Positions 47,063 through 54,649 of a DNA stretch of 64,000 nucleotides are shown here, piece by piece; position 1 is the stretch's first letter; each line of letters opens with the position of its first letter. Origin of the DNA: Flavobacteriales bacterium (lineage in GTDB: Bacteria; Bacteroidota; Bacteroidia; Flavobacteriales_D; Sanyastnellaceae). Position numbers and translations under genes: made by a program. The notes below the pieces were generated by a model that was not told the origin of the DNA, searched no databases, and was given only the letters and a program-made list of their open reading frames with translations. The stretch lies in contig JAIXWX010000002.1 of assembly GCA_027491075.1 (NCBI GenBank), positions 1-64,000 of the forward strand, read 5' to 3'.

Positions 47063-47982
47063 AATATTTCCTTCAACGGTCTTACAGAGTGAACGTGCTC
47101 AATTGCTGGACCAGCGCACCAAACCGTCTTGTAGGTCGCCTTAAATGCAGACTTCTCCACTTGTTTCATCCCGCGAACGAAAATGAACATCTTGATGTAC
47201 TTCTTCAACCATTTGTTCTTGTTCGCCAAACGTTCCAAAAAACTGGCTTTTGTGCCGATGGATTGTACGTAAGGAGTGTTTATAACAGTCAAATGTGATC
47301 CGCTCATTTTCGTAGTCAGTACGATGTCCTTTTCACCATAATCAATCAAAGCTTGTTTGTAATCAGCGGATATCGGAGCCTCTGTTGCTGCGAGAAAAAT
47401 TGTTCCGACACTTACACCTGCTGCTCCCCAAGAAAGCGCACGATCCACATCTTCTTTTTTTGCTACCCCACCAGCTGAAATCACTGGAATTTTCAACCGA
47501 GCAACCAGTTGCGGAATCAATACCACCGGGGCAATAGGTCCACAATGGCCGCCAGCCCTGTTGTTTACGGCAATAACCGCATCAGCGCCTAGCGCTTCTA
47601 CTTTGAGCGCGTAGTCTAAATTGGTTACATCACAAAACACCTTTATGCCCAGAGGTTTTGCCGCATCGATCACTGCCTTTGGGCTACCAAGTGAAGTGAT
47701 AATGTACGGCACTCTTAATTCCAACAATGTGCTGAGTTGATGATCCGCCTTTGGATTCGACTTATTCACAATGAGGTTTACCCCGAAAGGTTTATCTGTG
47801 CGATTGCGGATTTCTTTGATCGCTGTTCTTAACTCCTCATCGGTGCGAAAATTAAGTGCTGGAAATGCACCTGTGGCTCCCCCTTCGCACGCGGCTACAA
47901 TCATCTCCACGTTTGATACTAGAAACATTGGCGCAACGATGATGGGGTGCTTTATGCCGAGCATTTGGTGAATCATAGACAT
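47038..47982 (-). CDS. Nitronate monooxygenase family flavoprotein
   Basis: ATG 47982 is preferred to a TTG at 47985. The 314-residue FMN-dependent TIM-barrel protein has the segments HPIIVAPMFLVSN, FGVNLIVNKSNP, CDVTNLDYALKVEALGADAVIAVNNRAGGHCGP (the catalytic His lies in GGHCG), VISAGGVAKKEDVDRALSWGAAGVSVGT and FLAATEA. The family oxidises nitronates or acts on 2-oxo enolates (2-nitropropane dioxygenase-like). It is convergent with hppD and divergent from panD. Its exact substrate is unknown. Confidence 0.9.
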   Translation of the reverse strand: MSMIHQMLGIKHPIIVAPMFLVSNVEMIVAACEGGATGAFPALNFRTDEELRTAIKEIRNRTDKPFGVNLIVNKSNPKADHQLSTLLELRVPYIITSLGSPKAVIDAAKPLGIKVFCDVTNLDYALKVEALGADAVIAVNNRAGGHCGPIAPVVLIPQLVARLKIPVISAGGVAKKEDVDRALSWGAAGVSVGTIFLAATEAPISADYKQALIDYGEKDIVLTTKMSGSHLTVINTPYVQSIGTKASFLERLANKNKWLKKYIKMFIFVRGMKQVEKSAFKATYKTVWCAGPAIEHVHSVRPLKEILKDLTGER

Positions 47983-48041
47983 CAATTATACCGCTAGTAT
48001 ACGACATCCCTTTCAATACCAAAGAACTCTTGGATTTTCAT

Positions 48042-48049
48042 TAGCTTTG
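48042..48049 (+). promoter_or_regulatory. Putative -7 element (TAGCTTTG) of panD
   Basis: Exact TAnnTTTG match, 8 nt before the ATG at 48058; no convincing -33 element. Confidence 0.25.
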
Positions 48050-48057
48050 TGCCCTCT

Positions 48058-48408
48058 ATGCGCATCGAAGTATTGAAATCGAAAATCCATCGTGTGACAG
48101 TCACCGAAGCGGATTTGAATTATATCGGAAGTATCACCTTGGATCCTCTATTGATGGAGGCTGCCAACCTGATTGAAGGTGAAAAAGTGCAAGTGCTCAA
48201 CTGCAACAACGGTGAACGTTTTGAAACATATGTTATCACTGGAGAAAAGAATAGCGGTGTCGTTTGCCTCAATGGACCTGCTGCTCGCCGAGTAGCAGTT
48301 GGAGACATTGTTATCGTTTGCTCTTATGCTTCTATGGAATTTGAAGCCGCCAAAACATTCAAGCCTTGGGTCATTTTCCCGGATACTGCTACCAATAAGC
48401 TGCAATAA
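48058..48408 (+). CDS. panD: Aspartate 1-decarboxylase
   Basis: ATG 48058 gives [22 protein letters not shown] and 116 residues, the normal length; a GTG at 48049 is not needed. The self-cleavage site YIGSITLD (Gly-Ser, with Ser25 becoming the pyruvoyl group) is intact, as is [11 protein letters not shown]. It makes beta-alanine for pantothenate and coenzyme A. Its stop overlaps the next start by 1 nt (TAATG), so the two genes are translationally coupled. The pantothenate partner gene panC is not in the window. Confidence 0.97.
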   Translation: MRIEVLKSKIHRVTVTEADLNYIGSITLDPLLMEAANLIEGEKVQVLNCNNGERFETYVITGEKNSGVVCLNGPAARRVAVGDIVIVCSYASMEFEAAKTFKPWVIFPDTATNKLQ

Positions 48409-49376
48409 TGGACGTTAAAAAAGCCATCCAATACATCCTCTTCTTGATCATTGGACTGGTCTTGTTGTATTTCGCTTCCAAAGGCGTAGACACACAACAA
48501 ATTATTGATTCCGTAAAAGAAGCCAACTGGTGGTGGATCGCGGTGTCTATGTGTTTAAGTTACCTCGCAATGATTCTTCGAGGTTGGAGATGGAATATAA
48601 TTCTTGAGCCCACAGGACATCGTTCTGATCACTGGACCAACATTCATGCGGTAGCTTTTGGGTATTGTATGAACAACTTAGTTCCCAGGAGTGGAGAGCT
48701 AGCAAGATGCGTACTTGTTAATCGCGCTGAACACATCCCTTTGAATATTCTTATTGGCAACGTCATTCTTGAACGCATTGTAGATATGATGATTCTAGGC
48801 ATTGTAGTAGGTCTTACTTTCTTAATCCATGCAGACGAACTAAACGCATTATTCTCCATGATTTCTGGCGAGAAAGGTCAACTTTTGGGAATAATTGCTG
48901 TCATTGGCGTAGTGGGTTTTATTGTCTTTTTGTTTTTATTAAAAAAACTAAGACACATTAAATTCATTGATAAAATTGCTCAATTTATTTTCGGCATTGT
49001 AGAGGGTATAAAGTCCATATTAAAACTGAAAAAGAAAATTGCATTCATGGTTCTTTCATTCGGTATTTGGGCTTGTTGGTTACTAATGGCCCAAGCCATG
49101 ATGTATGCCATCCCTATCACATCAAACATGCATATTGGAGATACGCTTTTCTTCATGGTTGCAGGAAGTTTTGGTATGCTTATCCCAACTCAAGGAGGCT
49201 TAGGTGCCTATCATTTTATGTCAAAAACTGGATTTGAAGTGTTGGGTTATACCGCCGCGGCGGGTCTCACTTTCGCATGGATTTCTTGGGTTGGAAAAAC
49301 TATACTCGAACTAGTGGTTGGAGCAGTTGGTTTCTTTATTGTCAATCGATATAAGATAAAACCTCAATCGAATTAA
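48408..49376 (+). CDS. Integral membrane protein of the lysylphosphatidylglycerol synthase/flippase-like (UPF0104) family
   Basis: The 322-residue protein has about 8 transmembrane helices. Landmarks are LSYLAMILRGWRWNIIL (the conserved RGWRW segment), NNLVPRSGELARCVLVN, ERIVDMMILG, and MLIPTQGGLGAYHF near the C-terminus. It matches the membrane part of LPG synthases (AglD/MprF type) without a transferase domain. It is fused in an operon with panD (1-nt overlap) and the heptose adenylyltransferase (2-nt gap), so a link to lipid or polysaccharide handling is plausible. Confidence 0.88.
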   Translation: MDVKKAIQYILFLIIGLVLLYFASKGVDTQQIIDSVKEANWWWIAVSMCLSYLAMILRGWRWNIILEPTGHRSDHWTNIHAVAFGYCMNNLVPRSGELARCVLVNRAEHIPLNILIGNVILERIVDMMILGIVVGLTFLIHADELNALFSMISGEKGQLLGIIAVIGVVGFIVFLFLLKKLRHIKFIDKIAQFIFGIVEGIKSILKLKKKIAFMVLSFGIWACWLLMAQAMMYAIPITSNMHIGDTLFFMVAGSFGMLIPTQGGLGAYHFMSKTGFEVLGYTAAAGLTFAWISWVGKTILELVVGAVGFFIVNRYKIKPQSN

Positions 49377-49377
49377 G

Positions 49378-49872
49378 ATGTATTATTCCTCTCTAAAAAT
49401 ACTTCTTGAGCAAGTGCAGGAATGGAAGCGCGAGGGCAAACGCGTCGTATTCACCAATGGTGTTTTTGATATACTGCACTTGGGTCATGCCGACTATCTG
49501 CACGCGTCCAAATCACTGGGCGATATTTTGATTGTTGGAATCAATGATGATGCTTCAGTTAGAAAATTGAATAAGGGTCCTGAACGACCGATCAATCCAG
49601 AAGAATCAAGGGCTAAGCTCGTCGCGTATTTAGGCTTCGTTGATGCAACCGTTATTTTTTCTGAAGAAACCCCCTATGAAATTATTCGTGCGCTCCAGCC
49701 AGATGTACTCGTTAAAGGTGGAGATTACGATCCCAATGAGGTGGACGTTCTATCTAAGAAATACATGGTAGGATCCGATATTGTTAAAAGCAATGGAGGA
49801 AGTGTAATCGCAATCCCTCTCACTCCTGGATTTTCCACCACTGCTGTAGTGGAGAAGTTGAAGTCTAAATAA
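49378..49872 (+). CDS. rfaE2: Heptose-1-phosphate adenylyltransferase (RfaE2/HldE C-terminal type)
   Basis: The 164-residue cytidylyltransferase-like protein has the HxGH motif in VVFTNGVFDILHLGHADYL, the segments GINDDASVRKLNKGPERPI and PEESRAKLVAYLGFVDATVIF, and a C-terminal PGFSTTAVVEKL. It activates D-glycero-beta-D-manno-heptose 1-phosphate with ATP for LPS core synthesis. Here it stands alone, not fused to the kinase half. It lies 1 nt after the flippase-like gene. Confidence 0.93.
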   Translation: MYYSSLKILLEQVQEWKREGKRVVFTNGVFDILHLGHADYLHASKSLGDILIVGINDDASVRKLNKGPERPINPEESRAKLVAYLGFVDATVIFSEETPYEIIRALQPDVLVKGGDYDPNEVDVLSKKYMVGSDIVKSNGGSVIAIPLTPGFSTTAVVEKLKSK

Positions 49873-49909
49873 TCCTAGCATAAAAAAATTTACGGTATTC
49901 GCCTCGATT

Positions 49910-49930
49910 TTTTTTTCTTCGAGAAAAAAA
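49910..49930 (+). other. A/T hairpin abutting the comF start codon
   Basis: T7CT (49910-49918) pairs with AGA7 (49922-49930) around a TCG loop; ATG follows at 49931. A structure that ends at the start codon could hinder translation, or it may be a weak terminator of the upstream operon. Confidence 0.3.
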
Positions 49931-50623
49931 ATGAAGGCACTGAGAGACTTACTATTCGTTTTATTTCCTCGATTTTGTGCGGGATGTAAAAAGCCGCTAT
50001 ATACACATGAGCATGTGATTTGTACTTTTTGTTTGATGCGTCTTCCACGCGCCAAGCTCACCAACACAGCTGATAATGCGCTAGAGCGGCTGTTTTGGGG
50101 AACTGCGGCGCCTGAAATGGTGACTGCCTTTTTAAAAATGAGTCGAAAAGGAATGGTCCATCACTGCATACACGCCTTAAAATACAACCGAAGACCAGAA
50201 GTAGGCAGAAAACTTGGAATTCTTTTCGGAGAAGAACTGCGCACCTCTCAGCGCTGGCCTGCAATAGACTTGATTGTTCCAGTGCCTTTACATCCCGCGA
50301 AAGAAAAAGAGCGCGGCTACAATCAAAGCCTTCATATTGCAATGGGTATCAGTGAAAGCTTGCGTATTCCCGTTTCAGCAAATCTGCTAACCAAAAGAAG
50401 ATATACTCATACTCAAACCAAGAAGTCGCGTTCTCAGAGGAGAGACAACGTGGATAATGTGTTTCACATCAATAGAAATAAACTACCGCCTGGGTGCACT
50501 AGCATTCTCCTAGTGGATGACGTAATCACCACAGGAGCTACCCTTGAGGCCTGCATACTGCTACTTAAGAAAAATACCTCTTGTAAGATCTATGCTGCTG
50601 CACTTGCCGTTCCTACGAAGTAA
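49931..50623 (+). CDS. comF: ComF family phosphoribosyltransferase-like protein
   Basis: The 230-residue protein has an N-terminal zinc finger (FPRFCAGCKKPL ... ICTFC), the double-wing motif region (IHALKYNRRPEVGRKLG, PVPLHPAKEKERGYNQS), and the PRPP-binding loop ILLVDDVITTGATLEAC. ComF proteins are needed for DNA uptake in naturally competent bacteria, though they are also widespread elsewhere. Length is normal. It starts after an AT-hairpin and a 58-nt gap from rfaE2. Confidence 0.92.
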   Translation: MKALRDLLFVLFPRFCAGCKKPLYTHEHVICTFCLMRLPRAKLTNTADNALERLFWGTAAPEMVTAFLKMSRKGMVHHCIHALKYNRRPEVGRKLGILFGEELRTSQRWPAIDLIVPVPLHPAKEKERGYNQSLHIAMGISESLRIPVSANLLTKRRYTHTQTKKSRSQRRDNVDNVFHINRNKLPPGCTSILLVDDVITTGATLEACILLLKKNTSCKIYAAALAVPTK

Positions 50624-50632
50624 TTTTTTGCT

Positions 50633-50640
50633 TAGGTTTG
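50633..50640 (+). promoter_or_regulatory. Putative -7 element (TAGGTTTG) just before the gene at 50645
   Basis: Exact TAnnTTTG match 4 nt before the ATG. If used, the mRNA is nearly leaderless. Confidence 0.25.
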
Positions 50641-50644
50641 AAAC

Positions 50645-51262
50645 ATGAGAATTTCATTGCTTTTATTCGTTTTTCTTTTTTCTGCTTCCTTATCATCCAT
50701 AGCACAGGACAAAATACTTCTGATGAATGGCGCTGAAATGGAATGTAAAATAGTAGCAGATACTGGTTATGTTATCGTATTTGACATTCAAAAGAAAAAT
50801 GGCAAAATCAAGCAACGCATGGCCAATCGAGGTGAAATATTCAGTTATACCAAAAGCGGACAAGAGGAAGTTATTCTGTACGAACTTGATACTTTATTCG
50901 GGGAAAATTTTTATGCCGTTCCTGAGATGAGGTCCTTTATTGCCGGCCAGCACGATGGACGAAATAATTTTAAGGCACATCACATCGGAGCGATCGGTAT
51001 GGTTACCTGCGGAACTATCGCCTACTTGGGTGGTGAAGGATTTATTACTGCAGTAGGACCGCCATTGGTATATACCCTATGTCAGTTTATTGGTAAAGTA
51101 AAAATCCGAGAATCTACGATGACCAATAAAAATTATAAATACAATGATTTCTACGCCGACGGCTACGAACCTCCAGCGCGAACAAAGAAGCTCATTACAG
51201 CTCTTTGGAGTGGTTTTGCAGGCTCTGCTCTCGGGGTGGGAATGTACTTTGTATTAAAATGA
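50645..51262 (+). CDS. Exported protein of unknown function with C-terminal membrane segments
   Basis: The 205-residue protein has a signal peptide (RISLLLFVFLFSASLSSIAQ). A small beta-rich domain follows (ILLMNGAEMECKIVADTGYVIVFDIQKKNGKIKQ, with a likely YTKSGQEEVILYE tail), a pattern I have seen in many Bacteroidota proteins. Hydrophobic stretches at about 118-145 (IGAIGMVTCGTIAYLGGEGF) and 188-205 may be membrane segments. It ends in an ATGA overlap with the next gene. Function unknown. Confidence 0.78.
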   Translation: MRISLLLFVFLFSASLSSIAQDKILLMNGAEMECKIVADTGYVIVFDIQKKNGKIKQRMANRGEIFSYTKSGQEEVILYELDTLFGENFYAVPEMRSFIAGQHDGRNNFKAHHIGAIGMVTCGTIAYLGGEGFITAVGPPLVYTLCQFIGKVKIRESTMTNKNYKYNDFYADGYEPPARTKKLITALWSGFAGSALGVGMYFVLK

Positions 51263-52008
51263 GCAACAATCAAGTCCGCCTTCATTCCATTTTCTTAGGT
51301 GTGTGTGCGGGGTTATTGACAAGTTGCTTTGGAGGTTTCTATTCTTTTTTATTCGCATTCTTCAGCACTAGTGTTGTTTACCTATTTCTTAGAAAAAAAC
51401 GAGAGGAAAAGACGAATATCCTCAGCAAGGGCATCGAAGCAATATTGGTGATAGGGACATTTCTATCTTTTTTATTCTTAAATAATGAATCAAAGCTTTC
51501 AGCTACCGTTGGCGGTTTCGTGGTATTGGCTTACCACACTCCTTTTCAATTTTCATTGCGAAGAATCGTCTTATTAAAACCAATAGCTATTTCATTGTGC
51601 TGGGCCCTGGCGACGGTCATCATTCCTTTTCTTCAAGAAGAAGTAATACCGATTGATTATTCGGTTTCTTACGAAACCGTTGCCGTTTTTGTGCTAACAT
51701 TCTACTTATCCCTGTTATATGATTGGAGAGATGTTTATCATAACCAGACGGACATCAAAACAATTGCCCATTGTTATTCACAGAAACAAATTCAAAAATT
51801 CTATTTGGCAGCTATTTTAATATTCTTCACAATCGCCATGTTTATCAATACCCCCATCGAATTTTTGATATGCCTCTCCCTTGCAATATCCTATGGCTTT
51901 GGATTAAGCATTTTCATTGAACGCATTTCTTTCCTACACCTTACATGGCTTATTGATGGAGGCTTTCTATTCTATGTCATGCTAAAGAACCTCCTTACCC
52001 CAATCTAA
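51259..52008 (+). CDS. UbiA-like polytopic membrane protein lacking the first Asp motif
   Basis: ATG 51259 overlaps the previous stop (ATGA). The 249-residue protein has about 7-8 transmembrane helices. The segment LLYDWRDVYHNQTDIKTIAH resembles the second Asp-rich motif of UbiA prenyltransferases (DxxxD followed by K-T). The expected first NDxxD motif is not visible in the N-terminal third. It may therefore be an inactive homologue or an unusual prenyltransferase. It is convergent with hemL, with a 14-nt overlap at the 3' ends. Confidence 0.7.
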   Translation: MSNNQVRLHSIFLGVCAGLLTSCFGGFYSFLFAFFSTSVVYLFLRKKREEKTNILSKGIEAILVIGTFLSFLFLNNESKLSATVGGFVVLAYHTPFQFSLRRIVLLKPIAISLCWALATVIIPFLQEEVIPIDYSVSYETVAVFVLTFYLSLLYDWRDVYHNQTDIKTIAHCYSQKQIQKFYLAAILIFFTIAMFINTPIEFLICLSLAISYGFGLSIFIERISFLHLTWLIDGGFLFYVMLKNLLTPI

Positions 52009-53293
52009 AACACTCGTCTAGCGCTTCTGAAAATGCAGTGATTGCAAAATCGATGTCGGCATCTGTATGTGCCTCAGAAACGAATCCTACCTCATAACCA
52101 CTCGGTCCTAGATAAACTCCTTTCTCTAATAAAGCAAGATGAAACGGCGCGAATCGTTTCATTCCATTCTCATCGATCTCGTCCATTCGTCTTATGGCCT
52201 TTTTATCAGAAAAAGAAACCCAGAAAATAGAACCTACATTGAACATCTTAAATGCATAACCCTTAGATAAGGCATGTTGCATGACCCCACCGACGAATCG
52301 TTCGGTTTTTTCTTTCAAACTTTCGTAAAACCCTTCTTTTAAACAAGCTTTTAATTGTGCTATTCCCGCAGCCATCGCTACTGGATTTCCAGAAAGAGTG
52401 CCCGCTTGATATACAGGGCCGTCAGGGGCTACCTTACTCATTATCTCTGCACTGCTGGCATAGGCTCCAACAGGCATCCCGCCTCCAATGATTTTACCAA
52501 AAGCTATAACATCTGGTTGAATATGATAATATCCAGCAGCTCCAGTAAATCCTACTCTAAAACCAGAAATGACTTCATCGAACAACAATACTATTTTCTC
52601 ACGAGTGCACACCTCGCGTAAAAACCTTAAGAAATCTCCTTCTTGCAAAAGCAATCCATTGTTGGCTGGTATGGGTTCAATGGCTACCACTGCTATTTGA
52701 TCCTTGTACTTCGCTATGGCGGTCTCAAACGCTTCTTTATCGTTCAAGGGCAGTACAATTGTTTCATTTACATAAGCTTGCGGAATACCTGCACTGCTGC
52801 TGGTGCCGAGAGTAGCAAGGCCACTTCCCGCCTTTACCAGCAAGCTATCTACATGGCCATGATAGCAGCCTTCAAACTTGATGATCTTATCTCTTCCTGT
52901 ATATCCCCGCGCAAGTCGAATGGCACTCATCGCTGCCTCTGTACCACTGCTCACAAAACGAATCTTTTCTACGTATGGATGATTGGATAATATCAATTCT
53001 GCAAGTTCATTTTCCATGCGCGTAGGTGCGCCAAAACTACTTCCCTTCGCCACTTGTGTTTGTACCGCTTTTACGACCTCGGGGTGAGAGTGTCCCAAAA
53101 TCAACGGCCCCCAAGAACAACAAAAATCCAGAAACTTATTTCCATCTTCATCCCACACGTAAGCTCCACTGCCTCTTTCAAAGAAGATCGGACTACCCCC
53201 TACCGATTTGAACGCTCTCACAGGTGAATTCACTCCTCCAGGAAAAAGTGTTTTTGCTTTCTCAAATAACGATTCTGATACTGATCTGTTCAC
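51995..53293 (-). CDS. hemL: Glutamate-1-semialdehyde 2,1-aminomutase
   Basis: GTG 53293 gives VNRSVSESLFEKAKTLFPGGVNSPVRAF and 432 residues, the normal HemL length; a longer ATG frame to 53383 overlaps kynU's promoter side and is unlikely. The PLP lysine sits in IAFGKIIGGGMPVGAY, and SWGPLILGHSHPEV, GTEAAMSAIRLARGYTGR, and FEGCYHGHVD are typical. It makes 5-aminolevulinate for heme synthesis, which fits the many heme proteins in the window. It is divergent from kynU. Confidence 0.96.
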   Translation of the reverse strand: MNRSVSESLFEKAKTLFPGGVNSPVRAFKSVGGSPIFFERGSGAYVWDEDGNKFLDFCCSWGPLILGHSHPEVVKAVQTQVAKGSSFGAPTRMENELAELILSNHPYVEKIRFVSSGTEAAMSAIRLARGYTGRDKIIKFEGCYHGHVDSLLVKAGSGLATLGTSSSAGIPQAYVNETIVLPLNDKEAFETAIAKYKDQIAVVAIEPIPANNGLLLQEGDFLRFLREVCTREKIVLLFDEVISGFRVGFTGAAGYYHIQPDVIAFGKIIGGGMPVGAYASSAEIMSKVAPDGPVYQAGTLSGNPVAMAAGIAQLKACLKEGFYESLKEKTERFVGGVMQHALSKGYAFKMFNVGSIFWVSFSDKKAIRRMDEIDENGMKRFAPFHLALLEKGVYLGPSGYEVGFVSEAHTDADIDFAITAFSEALDECFRLG

Positions 53294-53307
53294 GTTGTAA
53301 TTTTTTC

Positions 53308-53315
53308 CAAATATA
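53308..53315 (-). promoter_or_regulatory. Putative -7 element (TATATTTG) of hemL
   Basis: On the minus strand this is TATATTTG, an exact TAnnTTTG match 14 nt upstream of the GTG start. The usual-distance -33 element is not clear. Confidence 0.35.
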
Positions 53316-53386
53316 GTGGCGCAAGTGTTCAACGAAGGAGCTAGTTGTATTATTCGTCGGTATATTCGCGTGCTCAAGCGCATCCC

Positions 53387-54649
53387 ATGACATTCGAAAA
53401 TAGTTCTTCTTTTGCCGCGGCCTTAGATCAACAAGACGGCCTAGCTTCTTACAGAAATCAATTCCACTTTCCTCAGCACGAAGGAAAGGACATGATTTAT
53501 CTCACAGGAAATTCTTTAGGGCTTCAACCTAAGTCAACAAGAACTGCAGTTCTGCAAGAGCTTGAAGACTGGGCTACCTTCGGAGTAGAAGGTCATTTCT
53601 ACGCTAAAAACCCTTGGTATTCTTATCATGAAATGTTTGCACGACCCTCGGCAATGATTGTGGGAGCGCAGGAAAGCGAAGTTGTTGTGATGAATCAACT
53701 CACTGTGAATCTCCATTTGCTTTTGATTTCATTCTACCAGCCCAGCGGTAAAAGGAGGAAAATTCTATTCGAAACCAAGCCCTTTCCCAGCGATCATTAT
53801 GCATTTGAATCACAAGCTAAATTGCATGGTTTTGACCCACAGGAAGTGCTTGTTGAAATGCAGCCAAGACAAGGTGAACGATTATTGCGTACTGAAGATA
53901 TTATTGAAAAAATAGAGTCACTTGGTGATGAACTCGCTTTGGTATGTTTTGGAGGGGTGAATTACTTTACTGGTCAATTCTTTGACATTCCAGCAATAAC
54001 TATGGCAGGTCACAAAGTCGGTGCGCATGTTGGTTTTGATCTTGCACATGCCGCAGGGAATGTGCCTCTCCATTTGCACAGGGATCAAGTAGACTTTGCG
54101 TGTTGGTGTAGCTATAAATACCTCAACAGCGGGCCAGGTGGTGTTGCAGGAGCATTTGTGCATGAACGCCATCACAAAAACAAATCTCTGCATCGACTCG
54201 CTGGATGGTGGGGCCATAATAAATCCACTCGATTCTTGATGGAACCTGGTTTTGATCCCATCGAAAGCGCAGAAGCCTGGCAATTGAGCAACGCTCCAGT
54301 TTTGAGCATGGCTGCACACAAAGCTGCCCTTGACATATTCCAAGAAGTTGGAATGGATCGACTAAGAGAAAAATCAGAACTCCTCACGGCTTATTTGCAG
54401 TTTCTCATTGAAAATGCAGCTAACAACTCGGATACTAAATACGATATAATCACACCGAAGAACCCCTCAGAAAGGGGCTGTCAATTAAGCATTGTAGTGC
54501 CTGACGCGACTAAACAATTGGTAAAGGATCTTGCTTCGAAAGGAGTTATTGTAGATTGGAGAGAGCCAAACGTGATTCGTGTTGCTCCAGTACCCCTCTA
54601 CAACAGCTTTATGGATCTTTATCGCTTCGTGGAAATACTAACGAATTAA
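53387..54649 (+). CDS. kynU: Kynureninase
   Basis: ATG 53387 gives MTFENSSSFAAALDQQDGLASYR and 420 residues. The family motifs are YLTGNSLGLQPKS, PRQGERLLRTEDII, GFDLAHAAGNVPLHLH, and FACWCSYKYLNSGPGG, whose Lys binds PLP. It cleaves kynurenine to anthranilate and alanine (or 3-hydroxykynurenine to 3-hydroxyanthranilate) in tryptophan breakdown or NAD synthesis. No other kynurenine genes are adjacent. Its stop overlaps the end of the convergent adhesin gene by 12 nt. Confidence 0.95.
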   Translation: MTFENSSSFAAALDQQDGLASYRNQFHFPQHEGKDMIYLTGNSLGLQPKSTRTAVLQELEDWATFGVEGHFYAKNPWYSYHEMFARPSAMIVGAQESEVVVMNQLTVNLHLLLISFYQPSGKRRKILFETKPFPSDHYAFESQAKLHGFDPQEVLVEMQPRQGERLLRTEDIIEKIESLGDELALVCFGGVNYFTGQFFDIPAITMAGHKVGAHVGFDLAHAAGNVPLHLHRDQVDFACWCSYKYLNSGPGGVAGAFVHERHHKNKSLHRLAGWWGHNKSTRFLMEPGFDPIESAEAWQLSNAPVLSMAAHKAALDIFQEVGMDRLREKSELLTAYLQFLIENAANNSDTKYDIITPKNPSERGCQLSIVVPDATKQLVKDLASKGVIVDWREPNVIRVAPVPLYNSFMDLYRFVEILTN

